A stretch of DNA of 64,000 nucleotides, from assembly GCF_000150955.2 (NCBI RefSeq), contig NC_011682.1, positions 468,897 to 532,896 on the forward strand. Direction: 5' to 3'. Positions within the stretch are counted from its first letter, which is position 1. Every line of letters begins with the position of its first letter. Of the stretch, positions 48,861-57,853 are shown in pieces. The notes under the pieces were generated by a model. That model had not been told where the DNA came from. It saw nothing but the letters and a program-made list of their open reading frames with translations, and ran no database searches. Origin of the DNA: Phaeodactylum tricornutum CCAP 1055/1 (lineage: Eukaryota > Bacillariophyta > Bacillariophyceae > Surirellales > Neidiaceae). Made by a program: the position numbers and the translations under genes.

Positions 48861-50657
48861 CTACACAACAATTGCTGATTCCGGAGTGTTTCCAAAATTT
48901 TCTTGACCATGGCGGACACCTGCACCAGCAACCTCAGCAATATACTCCGAATCTCGCGGCTCTTCGAATCCCAATGCCTCGCGGGCTTCTGCCATGAGAA
49001 AAACGCTACCACAAACAACCAGCAATTCTCCATTAGTTCTGGCCAGTTTTATCGCCTCCTTTATCTGTTTGGTCGGAGATGAGTCGTTCGTATCAAAGTG
49101 GGCATCTGTTAGACCGGTTGCTTCCAGAATTGCCTTCAACGTCGCAGCTCGGGGGTGTGCGGCCTCGACCAGGTGGATCTTTGTCGCGTCACATTGCACA
49201 GCTTGTAATATCGACTGCCCACACAACTTCAGATTTTTGTCAGAAGACATCCCTACGACGACACGAAAGCTCATTCCAGGATACGTCGTTGCGAGTTTCC
49301 GGACCATATAGTCCATAGCCGGAGGATTGTGTGCTACATCCAGAATAACTGTCAACCCATCTCCACAGTCCACATGCTCAAATCGACATGGGGGTCTAGT
49401 GGAAGTTCCTTGTTGCAGTACATCCTCTGAAATATCTGTGATCTTTTTCGGAAACTCGGTTTCCAGTATTTTCAAACCGGCTCGAGCTATTCGTGCATTT
49501 TCTAAATCGTAGTCCAGAACTTCCTGGGTAGTCAGCTTATCCAACAAATCCGCTCCCAGAATATCCGGAACGGTGTAGTACGGACCGGATTGTTTTTCGG
49601 CGGCGCATTCCCGGGTAACTGCGTCTGGTACATTCGGCCCCACAAGGACCGGCCTTCCGGGCTTAATAATTCCGGCTTTTTCCCTTGCAATTAGCTCGAC
49701 TGTATCACCGAGAATACGAGTATGCTCTAGACCAATGGAAGTGATAATGGAAATGGCTGGATTTTTTATCACGTTGGTCGCATCGAGTCGTCCTCCCAAG
49801 CCCGTTTCGAGTACAACTGCATCAGCTCCACGGGCATGGAAAAAGCGAAACGCCAGAGCCGTTGTTATTTCAAAAAAAGTGGCTGGAATATCGTGTTCCT
49901 GACACATTCGGTAGATTTCCGGTAAGAACTCAACGACTTCGTTTTCAGTTATGAGTTCGCCGTTGACTTGCATGCGCTCCCGAAAACTGGAAATGTGAGG
50001 GGAACAAAAGAGTCCCACTTTTCGCGTTGGATCGGCCAATTCCAGAGTCTTGGCTATTTTCAACGCGACACTTCCTTTGCCGTTGGTTCCCGCAATGTGT
50101 ACAACCGTTACGTTGGGGTCGTCCATGGGAAATCCCAGCACGCGATGGAGCTGCTCAATATTGTCGAGGCCCAATTTGACCGGGTGGAAGAGGTTTGTCA
50201 TGTACAGACGTCGTACCCATTGCTCGTACGGTGAGTAGTGATCCGGTGCCATATCGGAAGCCAGATTGTCGACATTCAGCGCGGCTGGATTGAAGGATTT
50301 CGATATGGATACTTGTGGTGCTTGACCGCTTTCTGTAGAATGTGCGGATGATGAGCTTCGAAGCCAGGTTAACGACGGTAATGGTGAGCTTGTCGGCAAA
50401 GCCGCTCTACTGTTAGTAGACGGAAAAGCAGTTCCAAAGAAAGGTCGAAGTGGGCAAGAAAACCGCCGGGAAAGTGAATAAGTGTCCGCTACTTTTAGCG
50501 CTCGTGCTGCACGCATTCCGTCGAGAGAGAACGCGTGAAGAGAGCAGTGTTCGGCGAACCTCGTACCAAAGAAAACTACTAGCAGAAATGGAACGGCGAG
50601 AATAGTATCGATACCAGAAGCAGTAGACCTCCTCGACGCCACGATGTTCGTTCGCAT
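48861..50657 (-). CDS. folC: Folylpolyglutamate synthase/dihydrofolate synthase
   Basis: A Mur-ligase-family enzyme of 598 residues that adds glutamate to dihydropteroate or to folates, retaining folates in the cell. The domain begins near residue 145 with YMTNLFHPVKLGLDNI. The ATP loop HIAGTNGKGSVALKIAKTL, the folate-side block GLFCSPHISSFRERMQVNG and the catalytic-domain block LETGLGGRLDATNVI follow, then SIGLEHTRILGDT and the C-terminal Mur domain ILDVAHNPPAMDYMV. The first 110 residues are an extension: hydrophobic stretch AVPFLLVVFFGTRFAEH, then a Ser/Arg/Pro-rich region. That points to an organelle-targeted form, but no clean ASAFAP motif is visible. The gene is intronless. The start ATG at 50657 is the first in the frame. 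Monofunctional versus bifunctional activity cannot be told from sequence alone. Confidence 0.93.
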   Translation of the reverse strand: MRTNIVASRRSTASGIDTILAVPFLLVVFFGTRFAEHCSLHAFSLDGMRAARALKVADTYSLSRRFSCPLRPFFGTAFPSTNSRAALPTSSPLPSLTWLRSSSSAHSTESGQAPQVSISKSFNPAALNVDNLASDMAPDHYSPYEQWVRRLYMTNLFHPVKLGLDNIEQLHRVLGFPMDDPNVTVVHIAGTNGKGSVALKIAKTLELADPTRKVGLFCSPHISSFRERMQVNGELITENEVVEFLPEIYRMCQEHDIPATFFEITTALAFRFFHARGADAVVLETGLGGRLDATNVIKNPAISIITSIGLEHTRILGDTVELIAREKAGIIKPGRPVLVGPNVPDAVTRECAAEKQSGPYYTVPDILGADLLDKLTTQEVLDYDLENARIARAGLKILETEFPKKITDISEDVLQQGTSTRPPCRFEHVDCGDGLTVILDVAHNPPAMDYMVRKLATTYPGMSFRVVVGMSSDKNLKLCGQSILQAVQCDATKIHLVEAAHPRAATLKAILEATGLTDAHFDTNDSSPTKQIKEAIKLARTNGELLVVCGSVFLMAEAREALGFEEPRDSEYIAEVAGAGVRHGQENFGNTPESAIVV

Positions 50658-51347
50658 GGGCTGTCTACTATCTGGACCGTCGTCGTCTTTCTTCTCTCAT
50701 TGAAATAAGGTAGAGACGAATAGGGGTTCACAAGCGACAAGGGATGGAACTTGATTGATAGAGAATTACCTGCTTCCTCGTGATGGGCTGACATTTCAAG
50801 GACGGGATCCCGTCGCGTCCTGTCCTTTGTTTAGCAGGCGCTGTGTAGTCGAACGGGTCGGTTTTTCTGCGTCACACAGACGTCATCTCTACAAACCTAC
50901 CCGCCAGAACAAGGGTAGAACAAAGCAGCTATCCGCATAATCCCCGAAGGACTGCGGTATTTCGCTGTGGCCCTGATTTCCTCAATTTAATGTAAGTATC
51001 CGACCCAGACACTACTAATAATGAACGAAATCAAATGTATTCTATTTCAGTTGAGGTTTTTTCAGTATCCAAATCCCGCGACGTTCGAGTCTCGGCACAG
51101 CCTCGTCCGTCCCGGCTCCAAGCCTACCACCTTTTGTGGAGTTGCTTGGATGGACGAAAGGCGTGCCACTCTCGTGTACTTATCAGTGATAGTCACTGGG
51201 ATTGTTTCTTCGAGGTATAAACGCAATATGTCGTGTGCATGAAAAAGTAGGTTTTTCTCGCCATCCGCCTCTCCCCTGTTTCTCTATCTAATGTAATACG
51301 GAACGCAGCATCGCCCCCGAGGCCGCAGTTGGACCCGTCTCTCGACT
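50658..51347. other. Spacer with no gene seen
   Basis: About 690 bases between folC and the bZIP gene's 3' end. Short frames on the + strand show no signature. Confidence 0.5.
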
Positions 51348-53304
51348 TTAAAATTCGACACCTTCACCGATGGCCCAGTCCCCGTCGACCAAATTCATGA
51401 GGAAATCGTCCGCCACCGCATCGGCCGGCCACAACTCTTCCGGTACCACGTTGAGATTGGCCGGTAGAAAAGACGATTTCCGGGCGTGCTTGCCATTGTT
51501 GCCGCCCATGTCGGGGGCCGAGTAAACCGTCGGCATGGATGCTACGGCGTGCGGAGGTGCGTAGTAAAGAGATGCCGTCATGGAGGAGACGGGCGTCGGT
51601 GCCGGCAACGGAACGGGCGGAGGCGGAATGATGTCCGCAACGTGTCCGAGCGCCTCGTCCACCACCGGACGGCAGGTGTTTTCGGCGTCTTCTGGGCTGA
51701 GGGCGGGAATGGCTACGCGTTCTTCGTCGTCAATACTCATTTCGGACGCGGCACGTTTCAGAGATCCGGAGGACGCGAACGAGCCGTCGCGACAAAGTCC
51801 CTTGACACGTTCTTCGACGCATCCGAGCGATTCAAAGAGCGGGCGGATAGAAAGCTTCTTGAGCGAGAGGCCCGTGACCAGCGGAGCCGCGCGAGGGATA
51901 GTCTCGAGAACAGTCTGCATCTTGTGGTTCAAGACGTAAAGGTTCGCAGCCACGTGTTGCAATGGAGAAATTTGGTACGGGCTGTGCGACGGGATCGATC
52001 GTGGGTTGGTCGCCACTGCGTTGGCGACGCGGTCGCGATTCCGCTGTGACCAAGCGAGAAATTTGATCCGTTGTTCCGGCGTCAGGACATCCATCGTCGC
52101 CTTTTCGCGTTGTCCTAGCCGAAGCGCCAGTGCCTGGGCGGCATCGTGCACGGATTCCATGGTCTTGTCCGACGCGTAGGCCACGTGACGGTTCAACCAG
52201 GATTGTGGGTCTTGCAAGGTGGTGCGCTGGAACGCGCGGACCTTTTCCTCCTGATCGTACGAGAGTCCGACTTCGTTGCACAGCAAGGGCCACATGGCTT
52301 GGGATGGAGAGACCTTGTCGTTTCCGCTGTGGAGCATCTGTGTGTAGAATATGGTATAAGGTCGTTTACGAGTGTAAGTTTTGCGAAAATCCAACACATT
52401 CGTGCGAGTCATTGCCGAAACGTACCCGTTCTCCAATGCGTGCCGCCGAAAGTCTCTCACTGGCGGCGCGTCCTCCTCGAAAGTAGACATCATTCTGCAA
52501 GGTCAGCCAGAGAACAAACTTGGTGGACGGTGGCAAACACAAACTCTTGAGTTGTTGCCAACGAAAGGTCTGGGTCACGGAGTTTTCCCGCGATGTCCGC
52601 GACAGTGCCGTTTCCAACCGGACCACGTGCTTTACGTTCCCACTTTGCACGATCTCGTGACGTTCGCTTTGCCGTATACGGTTGGCCTGAGCCACGTGTG
52701 CACGGCGGCCCCGATCCATGGCGTGCGAAAGCTGCGTGACCTTTTCTTCCAGGACTTCCAAATAGTGCTTGCGGCGACGTCGACTCAACCGCGCCGATTC
52801 GCGGTTGCGTTCGAGACGTTTTTGCCGACGATTCCGGTTGGTGGGTTCCTTCTGGACTGTGAGTGCCGTGCCGGAAGGGAGCGGCGGGGCCGACGCCGTG
52901 GGTAGCGCGGCCCCGGGTGTCGGGTGGTGCTGTGCGGACACCACGAAAGGAACGCTCGGGACGGACGGATGCCACGACAAGGAATCGGACGACGACGTCC
53001 CCGCACTCGTAGACGCATTGTTGTTACTGTGGTGGTGATGGTACTGGCGGTGCACCGGTACGTGGGACGGCGGTGTGGGAAAGATCACCAACGCCGGATC
53101 CGGCAATGCGGTGCCTTTGAGGTCCGCAGTCGATCCCGGACTGCTGTGGCTGCTCACGGATGCTCCCGGAACCGACGAGTACTCTTCTTCGAGAGTTTGC
53201 ATATCTTCGGAAGGAGGCGGTGTGCTTGCCGTGTGGTTTCTAATAAAGGACTGGGGACCAGCGTGTGGAACGGCATGGAACGTTGTTGGTAGCGAGAAAG
53301 ACAT
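51348..53304 (-). CDS. bZIP transcription factor with conserved C-terminal region, two exons
   Basis: A 622-residue nuclear factor. Residues 1-150 are Ser/Pro/His-rich (HHHHSNNNASTSAG). A basic region at about 157-180, NRRQKRLERNRESARLSRRRRKH, contains the N-x7-R signature of bZIP. A leucine zipper with VLEEKVTQL follows. Beyond it is a TFRWQQLKSLCLPPSTKFVLWL block of the kind found after the zipper in stramenopile bZIPs. Exon 1 is 52426-53304; the intron 52338-52425 (GTACGT...CACACAG) is phase 0. Exon 2, 51348-52337, continues MLHSGNDKVSPSQAMWPLLCNEVGLSYDQEEKVR and ends with a Pro-rich and acidic tail that may activate transcription. Some diatom bZIPs carry PAS or LOV domains; none is seen here. 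The frame is open upstream of the ATG but lacks another good start. Confidence 0.9.
52338..52425 (-). other. Intron of the bZIP gene
   Basis: 88 bases with donor CGG|GTACGT and acceptor CACACAG|ATG, phase 0. Both flanking exons overlap in different frames, which makes the unspliced gene look like two separate frames. Confidence 0.75.
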
Positions 53305-54482
53305 TGGATCACGTCTCGTGCACCGTACAACTCCTTGTTTCGATTGCTTCGTTTGCGTTGTACGCTGCTCTTTTTCGTTCGCTTCCCGCAAGTTATAGTA
53401 GGATAGAACAGGATAGGATACAAGAACACAAAACACCAAGAAGAACGATAGCTTGGGTATCTTGCGCCAACCGCAAACGGTTTTCTGAGAATTCCGAACG
53501 CGTGTAGAGTCCCTACACAACTTGGCGACCCCGTTCGGGATATGCGGGGTGTGGATTCCAACCAGCGAGCGCTTACGGAGCTTTTCGATGCCCCTCGAAG
53601 AAATTAAAAAAAAGGCGAGCGCCGCGGCGTTCTCCCGAGTCTTTTTAGAGTGCACTACCGTCACTGGGAACTCGGCACTCCGGGTGGAGTGGCCAATTAT
53701 ACTCAGCGTTGCAGTCTCGCATTTTCTCGTTCCGATATACAGAATACACGCAATTTCGATCACCAAAAAATTAGATGACAGCTAAGGATTCTGTAGAGAA
53801 GATACGTGGACCTTGACTGTGAGTCAACCCGAAGCACGTTTTCACTGACGTATGGAAGGCACATAGAAAATCGATTCGTTCTCGTTGTTTGAAATGATAC
53901 CTTTTGGGCTCGGCGTTTCTGTACGGTCTCTAGGTACAGTTCGCCGAGTTCCGTAAGTAATTGGGCGACAAATGACGGTTGCTCCGCAGTAGGGGGTCAA
54001 CTACCTATTCCATTCGTGTGAGAACGCGATAGAGACATTTCCATCAATCGGGGTCACGAAAACAGAAAGTAGCCGTGTGGATAGTAAGAACTGAAACTCA
54101 CTGGAAACTTACTACCTCCCCAAACAGCTCCAGTCAACCAGGACTTTGGTGTTCCCACAGAAGGAACCCTTCCCGCGAAGTGGGGAAGGAAGACCAGTGT
54201 GTTCTTGTTAGATCCTACTTACACTTACACCATCCCAGTCGCTTCTCAAAGACAATCTAACAGTACCATAAAATACACCGTTCTACTAGCTAGAAAAGTA
54301 GTCAGTCTATTTTCCCTCAAGATATAGAGACAACTTGTGTATAATTGTGCGCAAGGCCAAGTCCTGGAACTATGAATGGTCTGCAGAGCAACGGAAGAGT
54401 GACCACGTGCGATGGTGGAACATCCAAACAGAATACAAACATGTGGCGGCTACACACTCTGCGAACAGTAAAATCCTTAACT
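53305..54482. other. Promoter-side spacer of the bZIP gene
   Basis: About 1.2 kb. TTGACTGTGAG (53813) lies about 510 bases upstream of the bZIP start codon in inverted sense. No gene was recognised. Confidence 0.5.
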
Positions 54483-55919
54483 TTAATTTTGCAATACGCT
54501 CGCCGAGTCAACTTCAAACAACCGCACGGATTGGTCGTCACTGCCGGAAACAATCACGGCGTTACGGCCTTGGTCGGAAAATGTCACGTGCAAGTCGTTT
54601 ATCACATCCGTATGGCCGGTCAAGCTCCGCAACAGCTTACCGTCACGGGCATCCCACACATGCACGCTACCCTCCGTGGTGGATATAAAGACCCACGGCT
54701 GCGTAGCGTGCCACTGTAGTCGCGTGATCCCTGCCATTGAGGAAATTGCGTGGGTGCCGTCCTCTGCAGCGGGTCGCTCCAGACTCGCGAGCCGGCAGAC
54801 TTGTCGACACTGTCCACCGTTAGCGAGATCCCAAATCTTCAATTGTCCGTCTACGCCTCCCGTGGCGCACCAGTTGGGATTCACCGACGGGGCCGCAAAA
54901 CCGACGGCTTCCACACTCATCGGAAGCTCCATCTCGTCCTCGTCGTCGTCCATTGCGGGAGCAACCGTTGTGGTTGGTATTTCGTAATGCCGCAAAGATG
55001 CTACCACCTTCTTAGTCCCAATATGACAGACGTGAGCTTGTCCGTCTTCTGCGCCCACAATAATCAACTGCCCATCCGAACCGCCGTTCGTCGCGAGACA
55101 AGTCAACCCTGCTCCTCCCGTATCGTCTCCCAGCCGAAAGACATGTTTCGATTGCCCCGTTCGTGGTGCCCACACTCGTACCGTCCCGTCGGTACTGGCT
55201 GATAAGGCCCATTTACCGTCGGGTGAGAAAGCTCCCGCTGTGACGGCCGCCTCGTGGCCGACAAAGACCTGCAGACACTTGTTCATGGGAACGTGGAACA
55301 TCCACACCGTATTATCGGCTGCCGATCCAGCCAGTAACACTGCTCCTCCCTTGGGGTGAAAGCAAATCCACTCCACATCTGTAGGACCTTCCAAATTTTG
55401 TAGCTTCGCCCCGGTATCGGGGTCGTAGATGACAATGGCACCGTCATAGGCACCCACTGCCGCTAATCGGGGAGTTTTGGAAAGATCAGTGGAGACGTAC
55501 GCTAAATTCAGCGCGACACAGCTGACACTGTCGGAGTGGGCGTATTCCAACGGGACCGTCGTGGGGGTGCTCCCGGTATTCATCTTGTGTAGGAATGCCT
55601 TGTCGTCTCCGCCGCCTGAAATGATAGTGAGAGTGCTCGTGTCGTTGGTTTCGTCCAAAAAACTGGCGACAGCGTACACTGGACCCTGATGGGAGTCCAG
55701 CTGGGTCACGGACATGTCTACGACCGGTTCCTTTTCCGCGAAATCCATATCGCCGATTTCTTCCTCACCGTCGTCCTCCATGGGCACGTCGTCGTCCACC
55801 TGTACTTCAACAGCATCGTCGGGATTGATGAATTCTGGAGTTTCGTCGACGTCCTCTTCAACAAGAGCGTTCTCGATCATCCCTGTTTCCTCTAGATTCA
55901 TTTCTTTTTCCGCATCCAT
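54483..55919 (-). CDS. WD40 protein of the AAMP/Sqt1 family
   Basis: A 478-residue WD-repeat protein. The ATG at 55919 opens MDAEKEMNLEETG, followed by a very acidic N-terminus (VEVQVDDDVPMEDDGEEE), a trait shared by AAMP and yeast Sqt1. About eight WD repeats follow, with clear blades such as LDSHQGPVYAVASF, VGHEAAVTAGAFSPDGKWALSASTDGTVRVW, WCATGGVDGQLKIWDL, GSVHVWDARDGKLLRSLTGHTDVINDL and SGSDDQSVRLFEVD. Sqt1 is a dedicated chaperone that loads ribosomal protein uL16; AAMP is its animal counterpart. The longer upstream frame has no ATG. The divergent spacer to the LYR-protein gene is under 300 bases. Confidence in WD40 is very high; the exact subfamily is good but rests on the acidic start and overall layout. 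Confidence 0.9.
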   Translation of the reverse strand: MDAEKEMNLEETGMIENALVEEDVDETPEFINPDDAVEVQVDDDVPMEDDGEEEIGDMDFAEKEPVVDMSVTQLDSHQGPVYAVASFLDETNDTSTLTIISGGGDDKAFLHKMNTGSTPTTVPLEYAHSDSVSCVALNLAYVSTDLSKTPRLAAVGAYDGAIVIYDPDTGAKLQNLEGPTDVEWICFHPKGGAVLLAGSAADNTVWMFHVPMNKCLQVFVGHEAAVTAGAFSPDGKWALSASTDGTVRVWAPRTGQSKHVFRLGDDTGGAGLTCLATNGGSDGQLIIVGAEDGQAHVCHIGTKKVVASLRHYEIPTTTVAPAMDDDEDEMELPMSVEAVGFAAPSVNPNWCATGGVDGQLKIWDLANGGQCRQVCRLASLERPAAEDGTHAISSMAGITRLQWHATQPWVFISTTEGSVHVWDARDGKLLRSLTGHTDVINDLHVTFSDQGRNAVIVSGSDDQSVRLFEVDSASVLQN

Positions 55920-56188
55920 CGCAATCACTTTTCTGTTCGCCGTGATACTGCCAATTGCTTTTTGTGGGACCAAAGGACACGTCCGTGCCGCGCTTGTGTT
56001 ACTCGCGACAGGAATGTGAACACATTGGAACGGAATCGTCGTGTGCGTTTCGATGGCTCCGCGAATTGGCAACGTCTGTACGCCCTTCGCTCCATCCAGA
56101 CTGGGAGCAGTAGCGATTCCGAGAGACAATAAAACTAACAGTAACAGTTTTCCGGACGTCGCAAGTATGTCGCCAAACGGAAGCTTCG

Positions 56189-56719
56189 ATGAAACTCGGA
56201 TGCTGCGGCAAACTTGACTGTGAGTACAAAAATGACGAGAACGATGTGCATGGAGGACAATGGATCCGGATCGATAAAGGTCCGTCGGGCTTCGGAAAGC
56301 TTACATTCATTGAAGAACAGATCGGCAGGATGAATCCACTGGTACGAAATCTCTATAAACGAATCATAACTGTTGGCAAGGACTATCCAGCCGGCTTGGA
56401 CCATGTCCGTGTCCAGTGGAAAAAAGCCTTGCGAGACCCTAACAATTGTCCGGCCTGCTACAAATCACCCGCAACTTGTGAGTCCGAGCAAGCCTGTCAA
56501 GAGCAACTGTTACATGCAGTTAACCGAGGTCGCTACATGGTCAAGGAAATGATCGGTGTGATTCAGCTCAAAAAGTATCGTACGCTCAAGCAGCGGTACG
56601 GCCAGCAGCCGAACGCTCACGGCAACGATAGCGCTCTACGTATTGCCATGCGACGCTTGGAAGAGGACGGACGTGAAAAATTACAAGATCACGATCCTAC
56701 ATCTAGGAAACCAGTATAG
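56189..56719 (+). CDS. LYR-motif protein related to ETFRF1/LYRM5
   Basis: Small mitochondrial LYR-family protein. In animals ETFRF1 binds electron transfer flavoprotein and removes its FAD. The match begins at MNPLVRNLYKRIITVGKDYPAG (Met at 56330) and ends with GRYMVKEMIGVIQLKKYRTLKQRYG, equivalent to the family's [23 protein letters not shown]. Like ETFRF1 it has LYK rather than LYR. Between these helices is a Cys-rich insertion (NNCPACYKSPATCESEQACQ) not typical of the family. The open frame extends to an ATG at 56189 and gives 176 residues; initiation at 56330 would give 129 residues and the usual family layout. The motif copy TTGACTGTGAG at 56214 lies between the two possible starts. Annotation of the longer frame is a choice, not a certainty. 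Confidence 0.75.
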   Translation: MKLGCCGKLDCEYKNDENDVHGGQWIRIDKGPSGFGKLTFIEEQIGRMNPLVRNLYKRIITVGKDYPAGLDHVRVQWKKALRDPNNCPACYKSPATCESEQACQEQLLHAVNRGRYMVKEMIGVIQLKKYRTLKQRYGQQPNAHGNDSALRIAMRRLEEDGREKLQDHDPTSRKPV

Positions 56720-57853
56720 CCTGCATGAAATCGACCGTTTCATCCTGGCGAGAGATTTGAAGTGCTCCACGTACAGTTAGAAAAGAACAAATCTGTAGCC
56801 CACTTCCAGTTGACGAGCGACACTAGAACTTTCTTGTGGACCAGAAGAAAGAGTATGGTCACTTCCAAGTCTGCTAAGTCTTTCTCGACCATTCCTATTC
56901 ATATTTGTGCACAACAACACTGGCATGAACAAAAGTTTACATGAGTGTAAATACCAATTGCTGCTTCGATAAAATGTATTCTCTCGAGTCAGGCAGTAAG
57001 TTTAATGTAACACAGGATTCTGACCAACGAGGCACGTAACAATCACAACGTAGATTTGTTTTGACTGGTAAACAAGAAATGAAATACCTTCAAGTACATC
57101 CATGTTGATGGAGCCCTTTCTGCGACTCCCATAGATAACGACTACTTTGTCTATTATATGCGACAATCTCACTGTCAGTTTGATTACTCTTGCTAGCTAG
57201 ACATTGTAAATGCGCTGCTCACAATCGATGGCAGCCAGCTGCTGTAAGCAAAGCCGAATACTTTCTAATAGTAGTGGACCTTATGGCGGAAATTATATCA
57301 ACCCAATAAAGTGTTTCTGATTAGCATTAAATCACAGTCAGATTTCTTACGTTAGTCAGTGAAGCAATTTCGCTACGCCTTATGTGCTCAGAGTTAAATC
57401 TATGACTATTTCTTATGTTTACAATAGATAGCGAATACATACACTATTCCTTAAGTAAATTTTTGTCACGAGTTTGGCTGACCAAACGGATGTAAATAAC
57501 CAGCTTGGAGAAATGGATGGTGTCCGACCGTCATTGCCATTGCAATCTTAGACTCCGCAGGACCGATTTTACAATTAACTAAATGTTGAACATACTCTTT
57601 GCTAATTCACATTCGACATTTAACGGCGGCTTACATTGACAAGAAAATTAGGTTTTTCAATTGCCAAGAAATACAATCAAACCAAATGTCTGTCGTTGGT
57701 CATTTTTGATGGTCAGTGGAAAGTTGCGAGTACCACTTCATCCCATCACGGAAGAAACAGTCGTCTTTATGACAGTTAGGCAAAAAATTTGGGATCCCTT
57801 GCTGGCAAAACGGATTCATCAAATAGTGATCTCAGTGACTGGGTTCGGAAACC
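56720..57853. other. Spacer with no gene seen
   Basis: About 1.1 kb of AT-rich DNA upstream of the histidine kinase. It contains several ACTGT/ACAGT motif copies (near 57174 and 57337). No coding or RNA gene was recognised. Confidence 0.5.

Noticed and set aside
48568-48906. A 112-codon + strand frame
   Set aside because: It has no ATG start, overlaps the 3' end of folC on the other strand and matches no family.
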